From positions 1 through 64,000 of the forward strand of contig JACQAZ010000005.1 of assembly GCA_016194705.1 (NCBI GenBank): a stretch of 64,000 nt of DNA, read 5' to 3'. The notes below the pieces were generated by a model that made no database searches, was not told the origin of the DNA, and saw nothing but the letters and a program-made list of their open reading frames with translations. Below are positions 35,291-43,198 of the stretch, one piece after another. The stretch is from Elusimicrobiota bacterium. GTDB taxonomy: Bacteria; Elusimicrobiota; Elusimicrobia; UBA1565; UBA9628. Position 1 is the stretch's first letter. Each line of letters begins with the position of its first letter. Both the position numbers and the translations under genes were made by a program.

Positions 35291-36034
35291 GTGCCGCTGT
35301 TCCTGGCCGCCGCGCTCCTGGTCCAGTCTTGCGCCGCCGAGAAGCTCATCGTGCTGTTCATCGGGAACAGCTTCACGAGCGTCAACGACCTCCCAGGCAC
35401 CGTCTCGCGCGTCGCCAAGTCCCGCGGAGACCAGGTCGAGTCCGAGGCTCGCGCTCCGGGCGGGCAATCGCTCGAGGGACACGCCCATGACCCGATCACG
35501 CTGGAGAAGATTCGGGAGGCGAAGTGGGACTTCGTCGTGCTGCAGGATCAGAGCCAGAGGCCGGCTTTCTCGCCGGAGCAGGTGGACAAGGAGGTCATCC
35601 CTTTCGCCGTCTCTCTCAACGACGCCGTCCACGCCGCCCGCCCCGCCGCGAAGACGGTCTTCTACGAGACCTGGGGGCGCCGCAACGGAGACCAGGACAA
35701 CTGCAAGGAGCTGCCGACGGTGTGCACCTACGAGGGGATGCAGACACGCCTGAGCCAGAGCTACGCTCTGATGGCCGCCAAGACCGCGGGGCTGCTCGCT
35801 CCGGTGGGGACGGCCTGGCGCAAGGTCCGGCGGTGGCACCACGAGATCGATCTCTACGCCGCCGACGGGATCCATCCTTCGCCCGCAGGCACCTACCTCG
35901 CGGCTTGCGTCTTCTACGACGTCCTGTTCAAGAAGACCTCCGCCGGCGCGGACGCGGCGGGCCTGACTCCCGCCGAGGCGGCCGTCCTCCAAAAGGCGGC
36001 CGACGACGCCGTGCGCGCGCCGCCGCGCCGCTAG
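35291..36034 (+). CDS. Exported SGNH-hydrolase-like protein (DUF4886-like)
   Basis: This 247-residue protein has a short hydrophobic N-terminus (about 1-16) and an SGNH-fold domain: block I LFIGNSFTS (catalytic Ser in GNSF), and block V DGIHPSPAGTYL (D and H) near 200. GNSF-type blocks are typical of DUF4886. It probably hydrolyses an ester on a surface glycan or lipid (inference). The start is a GTG at 35291, 9 bp after folE. LVQSC could be a lipobox but is atypical. The stop shares a CTAG with the convergent GluQ-RS stop. Confidence 0.8.
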   Translation: MPLFLAAALLVQSCAAEKLIVLFIGNSFTSVNDLPGTVSRVAKSRGDQVESEARAPGGQSLEGHAHDPITLEKIREAKWDFVVLQDQSQRPAFSPEQVDKEVIPFAVSLNDAVHAARPAAKTVFYETWGRRNGDQDNCKELPTVCTYEGMQTRLSQSYALMAAKTAGLLAPVGTAWRKVRRWHHEIDLYAADGIHPSPAGTYLAACVFYDVLFKKTSAGADAAGLTPAEAAVLQKAADDAVRAPPRR

Positions 36035-36960
36035 CGGGAGTTCAGCCAGGCGTCGTCGCCCGGGCTGAAGACGACCGGGGTCCTCGGAAGCGCCGAGGGC
36101 TCGAAAGCTTCCGCAAACTCGTGCGCCGACATGGGCCGGCGCTCGAGGCCCGACCAGCCGGCGAGCAGGCCGATGACGGCGCTGGGGGCGACGCCGAGAC
36201 GGCGGTACTCGTCGATCCGGCTGTCGCCGTGGCGCTTGGCCAGCCGCTTGCCGTCGGGGCCGACGACCAGCGGCACGTGCCAGTACGAAGGCTCTCCCTT
36301 CAAGCCCAGCGCGCGGTAGACGAGCAGCTGGCGCGCGGCCGAATCGAGCAGGTCCGCGCCCCGCACGACGTCGGTCACGCCTTGGCGGTGGTCGTCGACG
36401 ACGACCGCGAGCTGGTAGGCCGGCGCGCCGCGCTTGGTCCAAACGATGAAGTCTCCGATCACTTCGGCGGGGTTGATCGATTGCGGACCGGCAAAGGAGT
36501 CCTCGAACCTGATCGGCAGGTCGGGCACGATCAGGCGCCAATTGCTCTCGATGTCGTGGAAGCGCTCCTCCCAGTCGGGGGGACGCAAAGTCGCGGGATA
36601 GCGCAGCTCGTGGGCCCCGTCCTGCGGCGCCGAGGCCGCGGAGGCGATCTGGCCGCGCGTGAGCGCGCAAGGAAACGCCTTGCCCGCGCCCGCCAGGCTC
36701 TCCATGGCGTCCAGGGAGGGCGCCAGGTCCCGCGAGTGGATGGGCGGGCCGGCGTCCCAGTCGAGGCCGAGCCAGCGCAAGGTCTCCATGATTCCGTCGA
36801 CGGCCTCGGGCTTGATCCGCGGGCCATCGAGATCCTCGACGCGCAGGACGATCCGCCAGCCGTTGCGGCGCGCCAGGGCCCAGTTGATCAGGAAGGTCCG
36901 CGCGTTGCCCAGATGCAGCGCGCCGGTCGGCGAGGGGGCAAGGCGCGTGGTCCGGGCCAC
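36031..36960 (-). CDS. gluQ: Glutamyl-Q tRNA(Asp) synthetase
   Basis: This 309-residue protein is a GluRS-like catalytic core without an anticodon-binding domain, as in GluQ-RS. The HIGH-type motif is APSPTGALHLGNART (near 6-20) and the KMSKS-type motif is GKRLAKRHGD (near 235). GluQ-RS attaches glutamate to queuosine of tRNA-Asp. The zinc-binding cysteines are largely missing: only one remains in FPCALTRG. The start is a GTG, 5 bp after the redoxin stop, so it ends a leftward operon. Confidence 0.9.
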   Translation of the reverse strand: MARTTRLAPSPTGALHLGNARTFLINWALARRNGWRIVLRVEDLDGPRIKPEAVDGIMETLRWLGLDWDAGPPIHSRDLAPSLDAMESLAGAGKAFPCALTRGQIASAASAPQDGAHELRYPATLRPPDWEERFHDIESNWRLIVPDLPIRFEDSFAGPQSINPAEVIGDFIVWTKRGAPAYQLAVVVDDHRQGVTDVVRGADLLDSAARQLLVYRALGLKGEPSYWHVPLVVGPDGKRLAKRHGDSRIDEYRRLGVAPSAVIGLLAGWSGLERRPMSAHEFAEAFEPSALPRTPVVFSPGDDAWLNSR

Positions 36961-36965
36961 GTCGT

Positions 36966-37568
36966 TTAGTATTTCACGGAGCAGCCGTAGGATTTCGTGT
37001 AGCCGGTCTTGACGGGCTTGCCGGCCAGCACCGCGTCGAGGGCCTCGCGGACGTAGTTGCGGGCGCCGGGCACGTCTGCGATGTTGGAGGTAGGCCTGTC
37101 GTCGATGGCGCCCTGGTACTTGAGCACGCCCCGGTCGATGACGACCATGTCGGGAGTGGTCTTGGCGTCGTAAAGCCCGCCGACGGTCCCTTTCGGGTCG
37201 AGCAGGATGGCGGAGGCGTGGCCGTCGCGCTGCGCGTTGATCTCGTTGAGCTTGTCGGGCGGGAAATTGCCCTGCTTGCCCGGCGCCGAGGACACGATCG
37301 AGTACCACATCACGCCCTTGGCCGTGTACTCCTTCTGAAGGGTCTGCATGTTCTTGCTGTCGTAGTGCTTGTGCACGAACGGACAGTCGACGTTGAGCCA
37401 TTCCAGGACCACGACCTTGCGCTTGCTGTCCGAGAGCTTGCGCTCTTTGCCGAAGGTGTCGGGCAAAGTGAAGTCCGGAGCGGGCGCGTCTACGGCCGCG
37501 GTCCTAATGCCTTCCTTGGCGACCGCGGGCGGGGCGGCGAGCATTGCGGCGAGCAGAATTATCTTCAT
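36966..37568 (-). CDS. Exported thioredoxin-like (AhpC/TSA-type redoxin) protein
   Basis: This 200-residue protein has a signal peptide (about 1-17) and an AhpC/TSA-type thioredoxin fold with DFTLPDTFGKE (near 32-42) and the active-site region WLNVDCPFVHKHY (near 57-69). There is one Cys in the CxxS/CxxC position (C-P-F-V), so a peroxiredoxin-like single-Cys mechanism or a redox partner is implied. A second Cys sits in the C-terminal TKSYGCSVKY, typical of this subgroup. The start overlaps the DsbD-like stop (ATGA), with GAGG upstream. Confidence 0.88.
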   Translation of the reverse strand: MKIILLAAMLAAPPAVAKEGIRTAAVDAPAPDFTLPDTFGKERKLSDSKRKVVVLEWLNVDCPFVHKHYDSKNMQTLQKEYTAKGVMWYSIVSSAPGKQGNFPPDKLNEINAQRDGHASAILLDPKGTVGGLYDAKTTPDMVVIDRGVLKYQGAIDDRPTSNIADVPGARNYVREALDAVLAGKPVKTGYTKSYGCSVKY

Positions 37569-38407
37569 TTCGATTTCCTCGTCCGGAGATTCTCCCTCCA
37601 ACTCTTCATATCGTCCACCGGCACAGAGATCTCCACGGCGCGGCCCTCTGCAGGAAGCGTGAATACTCCCGCTAGGCGGGAGGCCTTCTTTTCGCCAAGC
37701 GCTCGTGATCGATAAAATTGGTACTCGCAAGAGTCCCTTACGCCGTTCATGAGCATACCCCCGCCTTTGTTGTCGATCGTGTCGTTGTCGAATGGGAAGA
37801 AATCGCTCGCAGCGGTGCAATGCAGCGGAGCGGTCACTCCCAGGCCAATGCCCGCCCCCGTGTCGATCGCCTTTGCCTCGGCTCCCTTCGAAAAGCCCTC
37901 GCCGAGCTTGACGGGGACCTTCCTGCGGGCTGCCGCGACCGTCTCGTGCGCAGGCTGGGCCGGGAACGCAATCGAGAGTTCAGCCTCGCCCGGGATGCAG
38001 ATCTCCTTGCACTCGAGCCATTGTGCCTTGGCCGCGATCGTCACCGGGCCTTCCTTTATATGAGCCGGCGCCCGGATTTCCAAAAGAAGGACGGCCTCAT
38101 CCGCGTAGCCGTAGCTGACCGAGCGTTTGCCGACAAAGCGAGTCGGATACGGCCATTGGAGCCCTTCCGCCTTAAAGCCGGGAGGAAGCTTCCAATCGAC
38201 CGTAGTCGCCATGCCGGTGTCTCCCGGATTCCTCCAATACGTGTGCCAGCCGTCCTTCATCGTCAGGCGCACCCCGACCGTCGCCGAACCGCCGGGCTTG
38301 ATCGAATCCTGCTCCACAATGAGCTCGGCCTTCACATGCGAGGGGGGATTGCCCGCCGCTGCTAAGGGAAAGGCCAGGATAAGCAAGGCGAGCGGCGGCC
38401 CCTTCAT
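37565..38407 (-). CDS. DsbD N-terminal-domain-like exported protein
   Basis: This 280-residue protein has a signal peptide (about 1-19) and a DsbD alpha-type immunoglobulin-like domain. Diagnostic segments are DGWHTYWRNPGDTGMAT (near 52-68) and WLECKEICIPGEA with the Cys pair (near 130-142). It lacks the membrane and thioredoxin domains of full DsbD, so electrons would come from another carrier. It is followed, with ATGA overlap, by the exported redoxin, suggesting a periplasmic redox relay (inference). Confidence 0.88.
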   Translation of the reverse strand: MKGPPLALLILAFPLAAAGNPPSHVKAELIVEQDSIKPGGSATVGVRLTMKDGWHTYWRNPGDTGMATTVDWKLPPGFKAEGLQWPYPTRFVGKRSVSYGYADEAVLLLEIRAPAHIKEGPVTIAAKAQWLECKEICIPGEAELSIAFPAQPAHETVAAARRKVPVKLGEGFSKGAEAKAIDTGAGIGLGVTAPLHCTAASDFFPFDNDTIDNKGGGMLMNGVRDSCEYQFYRSRALGEKKASRLAGVFTLPAEGRAVEISVPVDDMKSWRENLRTRKSK

Positions 38408-38814
38408 TGCGCTGATGCAGGGACCGGCTCCGCCTTCGGGGCGTGACGCAAGAGCCGCGCGACCGCCTTGGGCGCTTCCCAGAACGTCTCCTTGAGGACA
38501 TAGAACGGCAGCCCCGCGACGAGGTAGACCGGCCAGCCGACCGCGGTTCCGACATACTTCCCGCAGACCAAGGACGCCTCTTTCTCGTGCGGTGTCTTGC
38601 CCTCCGAGCTGCCGACCTGCACGAGCGAAATCGGCAGGCAGGCGAAGGCGCCGACCAAAAAGCCCGCGCCATAAACGGGAGAGGCGATGAACTTCGCCGG
38701 CTCGACGACGAACGACCCCTGGTTCTCGTACGGCACGAGCGGAAGATTCGGGGCGGTGTCGGCGAGGGCGGGAGAGCTTCCGCCGAGAAGGAGCGCCGCG
38801 ATCATGTTCCTCAC
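38404..38814 (-). CDS. Small exported/membrane hypothetical protein
   Basis: This 136-residue protein has a signal peptide (about 1-18, ALA-DT) and two hydrophobic segments (about 45-62 and 88-107) with Cys and Gly/Ala, consistent with membrane association. No family recognised. I choose GTG 38814 because a minus-strand TATACT ends 6 nt before it, paired with TTGATT at 17 bp. The alternative ATG 38805 has a GAGG but only 3 nt away. It heads the leftward redox operon. Confidence 0.75.
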   Translation of the reverse strand: MRNMIAALLLGGSSPALADTAPNLPLVPYENQGSFVVEPAKFIASPVYGAGFLVGAFACLPISLVQVGSSEGKTPHEKEASLVCGKYVGTAVGWPVYLVAGLPFYVLKETFWEAPKAVARLLRHAPKAEPVPASAQ

Positions 38815-38820
38815 GCAACC

Positions 38821-38849
38821 AGTATAGTGGTCCGCAAGCCCAAAATCAA
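38821..38849 (-). promoter_or_regulatory. Promoter of leftward redox operon
   Basis: On the minus strand TTGATT (38844-38849) and TATACT (38821-38826) are 17 bp apart. The -10 ends 6 nt before GTG 38814, which would be the first transcribed codon. A leaderless GTG start is therefore predicted. Confidence 0.65.
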
Positions 38850-38900
38850 GGAGGCATATTTGCGTTACAAAAGTGTTGACAACGCAATTGCACTATGTCA

Positions 38901-38968
38901 GGATGGGGCCATAAGGCCTAGATGTCATCTAGGACCTTTGGTCCGCCTGGGAACGGAGGTAGTAATCC
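38901..38968 (+). ncRNA. Candidate structured leader RNA before exported metallopeptidases
   Basis: Three hairpins abut: GGCC-ATAA-GGCC (38907-38918), CCTAGAT-GTC-ATCTAGG (38917-38933) and GGACC-TTT-GGTCC (38932-38944). The second and third share bases, so they compete. GGAT (38901-38904) can also pair with ATCC (38965-38968), closing the whole element just upstream of ATG 38970 and around the GGAGG ribosome binding site (38955-38959). A TTGACA (38876-38881) lies upstream. It matches no riboswitch class I can name; it could be a riboswitch, thermosensor or protein-binding leader. Confidence 0.45.
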
Positions 38969-38969
38969 A

Positions 38970-39935
38970 ATGGAGAAGCGCATCGTGTCGGCTGCCGTCC
39001 TGTTGTCCGCACTGCTCGCGATCGGTCTGACGCCGCGTACCAAGACGCTCTGCGATGGGTTCTTGCCGCCGAACACCATGCGCATCCCCGTAGGCGACGT
39101 TCGCGCCAAGGGGATCGACCAAGCGACCTTCCTGGAAGTAATGGACAAGGCCGAAGCCGTCTACGCGCCGATCATCGCGGCCCACGGCGGCCACCTCGTG
39201 GTCAACCGTCTTTGGGACGACCCGACCGTCAACGCCTCGGCCCAGCAGTCGGGCTCGGACTGGATCATCAACATGTACGGGGGCCTCGCGCGGCACCCCG
39301 CCGTGACCCGCGACGGCATGATGCTCGTCGCCTGCCACGAGCTCGGACATCATCTGGGCGGCTTTCCTTTATATGGGGGAATGAACTGGGCCTCCAACGA
39401 AGGCGCCTCGGACTACTTCGCCAACCTCAAGTGTCTGCGCCTGACCTTGGGCAAGGACGCGCCGTCCAACACCGACCCCGTGGGCAAGGCCGGCTGCGCC
39501 GCGGCGTACCCCGCGGGACCGGACCGCAACCAGTGCGAGGCCGGCACGATGGCCGGAGCCTCGGTCTCGGCGCTGCTGGCCGAGCTCGGCGGCTCCCCTC
39601 AGCCGAAGCTCGACACGCCCGATCCGTCGACCGTCGACTCGACCGACGACAGCCATCCGGCCGCGCAGTGCCGCCTCGACACCTACTTCCAGGGCTCTAT
39701 GTGCGGCAAGCCGACCAGCCAGGACGTCTCGCGCACCGACCCGACCGGGGGCTGCACGAAGGCCCAGGGCTTCAAGGTCGGCATGAGGCCGCGTTGCTGG
39801 TACGCGCCCGCGGCCGGCGCAGAATCCGCCGATCCGCTCGTCGCGTCCAAGCCCGTGCTGTCTGAGTCCGCCGCCAAAACCGTCTCGGCCCGCTTGGAGG
39901 CGCTGCGTTCCGCGCTCAGCGGCCATGAGCTCTAG
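38970..39935 (+). CDS. Exported zinc metallopeptidase (HExxH)
   Basis: This 321-residue protein has a signal peptide or short anchor (about 1-20) and a zincin signature ACHELGHHLGG, with H123, E124 and H127. A downstream NEGASDYFAN segment supplies a likely third ligand region (E or D). About ten Cys are spread over the mature part, suggesting disulfides and export. The family could not be fixed beyond a gluzincin-like peptidase. ATG 38970 is preferred: GGAGG lies 10 nt upstream. It follows a structured leader and overlaps the next peptidase gene by 11 bp. Confidence 0.85.
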   Translation: MEKRIVSAAVLLSALLAIGLTPRTKTLCDGFLPPNTMRIPVGDVRAKGIDQATFLEVMDKAEAVYAPIIAAHGGHLVVNRLWDDPTVNASAQQSGSDWIINMYGGLARHPAVTRDGMMLVACHELGHHLGGFPLYGGMNWASNEGASDYFANLKCLRLTLGKDAPSNTDPVGKAGCAAAYPAGPDRNQCEAGTMAGASVSALLAELGGSPQPKLDTPDPSTVDSTDDSHPAAQCRLDTYFQGSMCGKPTSQDVSRTDPTGGCTKAQGFKVGMRPRCWYAPAAGAESADPLVASKPVLSESAAKTVSARLEALRSALSGHEL

Positions 39936-41238
39936 GCGGTTCTCCGTCCTCTTGCTGTGCGCGTTCGTCCCAACAGCGTGGGCTGTTGGGGCGGACGCGC
40001 CCGCTTTCGATAATGGCGTGGAGATCGCGTCCATTATAAAGGAAGCCAAAGCGCGCGCCACAGAGATCGCCGCCGCCAAGGCGAGCGGCGCGAAGACCAA
40101 GGGGAGCTCGCAGTGGATCTCCTTAGGTGCCTCGGATTACGGGACCCTCAATGCCGCCGCCTTTCCGCTCGGGGAGCCGGTCGCCAAGAGCAACCGGGCC
40201 GCGGTGTTCGAGATGCCCGACGAGATATTGCCCCTGCTGTCGCAGTTCATGCACGAGAAGTTCAATCGCTGCGGCGGGTTCTTCTCGCACCGCACGCGCC
40301 AGGAGGCCGAGCGGGACCTGACGGGCCCGTCCAAGGCGGCGGGGGGTCCCTACACGATCGACCAGCAAGCCTGGGTCAAGCCGCTGATGTCCGGCGTCAA
40401 GGAAGCGGAGCTGCGCTCGACCATCGAAACGATGGCCGCGTACAACAACCGCTTCTACACGGCCGACACGGGCGTGGCGGCCGCGCGCTGGCTCGCCGGC
40501 CGCTGGCAGTCGCTGGCCGGAAAGCTGCCGGGCGCCAAGGTCGAGCTCGTCAGCCATGACGGCTGGGCCCAGCCCTCCGTGGTGCTGACGATCCCCGGAA
40601 CGGAAAATTCCGACGAGATCGTCGTGGTCGGGGGACACCTCGACTCGATCAACGGCTGGGGCAGCGAGACGGCCCGGGCTCCCGGCGCCGACGACAACGC
40701 GTCCGGCATCGCGGTCGTGACCGAGGCCCTGCGCGTGCTCGCCAACGCCGGCTTTAAACCCAAGCGGACCGTGCAGTTCATGGGTTACGCGGCCGAGGAA
40801 GTGGGCTTGCGCGGTTCGGCGGACATCGCGTCGCGCTACCAGCAAGCCGGCAAGAAGGTCGTCGGCGTGGTCCAGTACGACATGACGGGGTATAAGGGAT
40901 CTCCGGAGGAGATCTTCCTGCTGACCGACAACGTCGACGCGGACCTCACCGCCTTCATGGGCAAGCTCATCGACGCCTACGTCGGCGTGCAGTGGTCCAC
41001 GACCGAGTGCGGCTACGCGTGCTCGGACCACGCCTCGTGGACGCGCAGCGGCTACCCATCCGCGCTGCCGTTCGAGGCGTCGTTCGACGGCATGAACCAC
41101 GCCCTGCACACGACCTCCGACACGCTGGGCACGATCGGGGGCACGGCCGAGCACGCGGTGCCTTTCGCCAAGCTTGCGATCGCGTTCGCCTCGGAGCTGG
41201 CCAAGACCGGCGCCGCGGGGGTCTCTGCTGCCAAGTAG
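39925..41238 (+). CDS. Exported M28-family aminopeptidase (leucyl aminopeptidase-like)
   Basis: This 437-residue protein has a signal peptide (about 1-20), a propeptide-like region (about 25-145) and an M28 catalytic domain. All di-zinc and catalytic residues are seen: H238 and D240 (GGHLDSI), D256 (GADDNASG), E291/E292 (AEEVGLRGS), D319 (QYDMTG) and H369 (CSDHASW), matching Vibrio-type secreted leucyl aminopeptidases. Its start overlaps the HExxH gene, so the two peptidases are co-expressed to degrade protein outside the cytoplasm. A strong hairpin sits within codons 15-23. Confidence 0.93.
   Translation: MSSRRFSVLLLCAFVPTAWAVGADAPAFDNGVEIASIIKEAKARATEIAAAKASGAKTKGSSQWISLGASDYGTLNAAAFPLGEPVAKSNRAAVFEMPDEILPLLSQFMHEKFNRCGGFFSHRTRQEAERDLTGPSKAAGGPYTIDQQAWVKPLMSGVKEAELRSTIETMAAYNNRFYTADTGVAAARWLAGRWQSLAGKLPGAKVELVSHDGWAQPSVVLTIPGTENSDEIVVVGGHLDSINGWGSETARAPGADDNASGIAVVTEALRVLANAGFKPKRTVQFMGYAAEEVGLRGSADIASRYQQAGKKVVGVVQYDMTGYKGSPEEIFLLTDNVDADLTAFMGKLIDAYVGVQWSTTECGYACSDHASWTRSGYPSALPFEASFDGMNHALHTTSDTLGTIGGTAEHAVPFAKLAIAFASELAKTGAAGVSAAK
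39969..39990 (+). repeat. Strong hairpin early in the M28 gene
   Basis: CCCAACAGC (39969-39977) pairs perfectly with GCTGTTGGG (39982-39990) around a GTGG loop, extendable by a G-U and a G-C pair. It encodes the end of the signal peptide. It may act as a translational brake during export or as a stability element. Confidence 0.6.
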
Positions 41239-41265
41239 CTTCAAGATCATCACGGTGCTTCAGGC

Positions 41266-41315
41266 CAAGGGCCTCATCGCGGAGCAGTTCCCGCGCTTGA
41301 GGCCCTTGCGCTTTT
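41266..41315 (+). terminator. Rho-independent terminator of the metallopeptidase operon
   Basis: CAAGGGCCTCA (41266-41276) and TGAGGCCCTTG (41298-41308) form an 11 bp perfect stem. The loop itself contains a CGCGG/CCGCG stem, and CGCTTTTG follows. It lies 28 bp after the M28 stop. Confidence 0.8.
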
Positions 41316-41317
41316 GT

Positions 41318-41323
41318 TAGAAT
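41318..41323 (+). promoter_or_regulatory. -10-like element of GNAT gene
   Basis: TAGAAT immediately follows the terminator T-run and ends 9 nt before ATG 41333. There is no ribosome binding site, so a near-leaderless transcript is implied. Confidence 0.45.
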
Positions 41324-41332
41324 GCCCGCTTC

Positions 41333-41782
41333 ATGGCAAGGCTGAGCATCGTCGCTTGCGGCGCCAGAGACGCGAAACGCCTCGCGCCTCTATTCGACGC
41401 ATATCGGATGTTCTACAAGCAGCGTTCGGACCTCGCGAGCGCGCGGAGATTCCTGTCGCGGAGGCTCAGGCGGGGAGAGTCGGTCGTCTTCCTAGCGCTC
41501 GACGGGACGCGCTGCCTGGGCTTTGTCCAGCTGTACCCGACTTTCTCGTCGGTCTCGATGCGGCCGCTCTGGATCCTCAACGACCTCTTCGTGGTCCCCG
41601 AAGCGCGGCGCGGCGGCGTGGGGAAAGCGCTCCTGAGGCGGGCGCGCAAGTTCGCTTCAGAGACGGGAAAAGAGGGGCTCTTCCTCGAGACGGCCAGGAC
41701 CAACCGCAAAGCACAACGGCTGTACGAGAAACTCGGCTGGCAACGCGACACCGAGTTCTACCGCTACGACATCGGCGCCTGA
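41333..41782 (+). CDS. GNAT-family N-acetyltransferase
   Basis: This 149-residue single-domain GNAT has the beta 4 strand ILNDLFVVPEARRGGVGKALL with the acetyl-CoA pyrophosphate-binding R-R-G-G-V-G motif (near 77-90), and the C-terminal TNRKAQRLYEKLGWQRD signature. The substrate (protein, small amine or antibiotic) cannot be predicted. It stands alone between a terminator and a convergent gene whose stop is 1 bp away. Confidence 0.92.
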   Translation: MARLSIVACGARDAKRLAPLFDAYRMFYKQRSDLASARRFLSRRLRRGESVVFLALDGTRCLGFVQLYPTFSSVSMRPLWILNDLFVVPEARRGGVGKALLRRARKFASETGKEGLFLETARTNRKAQRLYEKLGWQRDTEFYRYDIGA

Positions 41783-41783
41783 C

Positions 41784-42221
41784 TCAGGCGTCGACGATCG
41801 TGCCTCCGACGGAGAAGCCTCCCACGAAGAGAGGCGCGAACACCGGCTCGCGCTTCTCAAGCCAGCGCACGACGTTGTCCCCGCCTGGGGACCACGACAT
41901 GACGAGCAAGGGGACGATGCCGGTCGTGTTGTTGCCCTTCAGAATGTCGACTTGGACGTCGCCCTCCGAAGGGTAGCCCTTGCCGATCCAGCACCTGGCC
42001 ACGTACTGGAGGTATTCGTCCCTAAGCCAGGCTGCGGACTCCTCCTTGTGCAGGAAGCCCGCCAAGGTCCCATCATGCCAGGCGACCAAGCCTTTGCCGC
42101 CCTCGAGTTTGTAGCGGTCTTGGACGGCACGCGGAGGGCGCGCGGCCGCGCCGTGAACGACGGCGTGCCCTGGCGGCTCGCCCATCCGGCCCCAGTAGAG
42201 GCGCGGGACCAGCTCACCCAC
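41784..42221 (-). CDS. Hypothetical protein
   Basis: This 145-residue soluble protein has no signal peptide and no recognised domain. It contains YKLEGGKGLVAWHDGTLAGFLHKEESAAWL-type sequence split around residues 37-68, then a beta-rich C-terminal half. The start is uncertain: GTG 42221 comes 2 bp after the CDGSH stop, and no ATG precedes Met14. It follows the PuuD-like and CDGSH genes on the same strand. Confidence 0.65.
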   Translation of the reverse strand: MGELVPRLYWGRMGEPPGHAVVHGAAARPPRAVQDRYKLEGGKGLVAWHDGTLAGFLHKEESAAWLRDEYLQYVARCWIGKGYPSEGDVQVDILKGNNTTGIVPLLVMSWSPGGDNVVRWLEKREPVFAPLFVGGFSVGGTIVDA

Positions 42222-42223
42222 GG

Positions 42224-42475
42224 CTAGGCGGGCAAGGTGCGGTGAGTGCCGTCGCAGTACGGCTTGTTCTTGGAGTGCTTGCAGCCGCACCAGGCGACCT
42301 TCTTGGCTTCCGTGATCTCGACGGGGATGGGGGTGAGGCCCGTCTGGAGCCGCGCGTGCGAGCCGTCGCAGTAGGGCTGCTTGGCGGACTGCCCGCAGGC
42401 GCACCAGAACTTCTTGCCGGGCTGCTCGTCGACGACGTACGGCCCTCTTTGCGCGACCTTCGGTTCCATTGCCAT
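42224..42475 (-). CDS. CDGSH iron-sulfur protein with two CDGSH motifs
   Basis: This 83-residue protein has two tandem CDGSH-type [2Fe-2S] motifs: CACGQSAKQPYCDGSH and CGCKHSKNKPYCDGTH, each with the 3-Cys/1-His ligand set. Such double-motif small proteins are common in bacteria and thought to move electrons or clusters. Two starts are possible: ATG 42475 is 4 nt after AGGAGG, and ATG 42469 is 10 nt after it; the second may be the true one. It follows the PuuD-like membrane protein by 8 bp. Confidence 0.92.
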   Translation of the reverse strand: MAMEPKVAQRGPYVVDEQPGKKFWCACGQSAKQPYCDGSHARLQTGLTPIPVEITEAKKVAWCGCKHSKNKPYCDGTHRTLPA

Positions 42476-42483
42476 GACGCCTC

Positions 42484-43077
42484 CTAGACGGTCTTTCCCA
42501 CGCGATCCGAGTGGAAGATCGCGACCCACATGCCGCCGAAGCCTATGATCATGACCGCGAGGACGCCCTTCAAGCCGTGCGTGCCGAAGTGGCTGGCTCC
42601 GAGCATCCCGAAAAGCATCGGGCCCGAGAGATAAGTGTTGGTCCGCGAGAAGAGCTTCGCCTTGGCCCGCGCCGCCGCGAGCTGGTCGGGCGGCACCTGG
42701 CCGAGCAGGATCTTGCGGTTGGTCGGCCAGATGATGAACCAGACGTTGAACCACATGATCGCCCCGAAGAGCATCCCCATGAGAATCCAATGGCTTGGGC
42801 TCCTGAGCCCGGTCATGCCGAAGCCGAGCACCGGGTCCCACATGTAGATCATCGCGTAGAGGACCAGGCCGCTCAGGAAAGTGACCATAGCGCCCCAGCG
42901 GAACCACCACAGGGCCCGCGGCTGGAGCTGCGGATTGACGGCCTTCTTGGCGGCGTCGTCGAGCGCGCCCTGCAGGGGCACGTTGACGAAGTTGAAGAAG
43001 TACAGGTGGCCGATCCAGGTGATGCCCGCGATCACGTGCAGCCAGCGGAACGCGAATTGCAGGTTGCTCATGTTCAT
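42484..43077 (-). CDS. PuuD/urate-oxidase N-domain-like membrane protein
   Basis: This 197-residue protein has about five transmembrane helices and conserved His residues in RWLHVIAGITWIGHLYFF near the N-terminus. It resembles the N-terminal membrane domain of PuuD-type urate hydroxylases (DUF989) without the C-terminal cytochrome c. Loss of the cytochrome domain makes urate oxidation uncertain; it may be a haem or quinone-linked protein of another role. ATG 43077 has GGAGG 8 nt upstream. A CDGSH protein follows, consistent with a redox function (inference). Confidence 0.75.
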   Translation of the reverse strand: MNMSNLQFAFRWLHVIAGITWIGHLYFFNFVNVPLQGALDDAAKKAVNPQLQPRALWWFRWGAMVTFLSGLVLYAMIYMWDPVLGFGMTGLRSPSHWILMGMLFGAIMWFNVWFIIWPTNRKILLGQVPPDQLAAARAKAKLFSRTNTYLSGPMLFGMLGASHFGTHGLKGVLAVMIIGFGGMWVAIFHSDRVGKTV

Positions 43078-43150
43078 GTCGATAGCCTCCGGGGCGCTAG
43101 CGCCATCCCGAAAATACTAGTTTTGGCGTGGGGAGTCAAACACGGCGTTA

Positions 43151-43179
43151 TTGACGCGATGCCGCAATCCCGCTAAAAT
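43151..43179 (+). promoter_or_regulatory. tRNA-Gly promoter
   Basis: TTGACG (43151-43156) and TAAAAT (43174-43179) are separated by 17 bp, close to sigma-70 consensus. The tRNA 5' end is about 20 nt downstream of the -10, leaving a short leader for RNase P removal. Confidence 0.75.
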
Positions 43180-43198
43180 AGCCGTGACGCATCCTTGA

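Noticed and set aside
38870..38970. Cyclic-di-GMP (GEMM) riboswitch in the leader of the HExxH gene
   Set aside because: The conserved GEMM core (such as CACRGGGCAAACC-type segments) is not present, although hairpins exist.
41784..42404. Longer version (206 codons) of the hypothetical protein upstream of 42221
   Set aside because: The upstream extension overlaps the CDGSH gene in another frame and is an Arg/Leu-rich shadow; the real gene is likelier to start near 42221.
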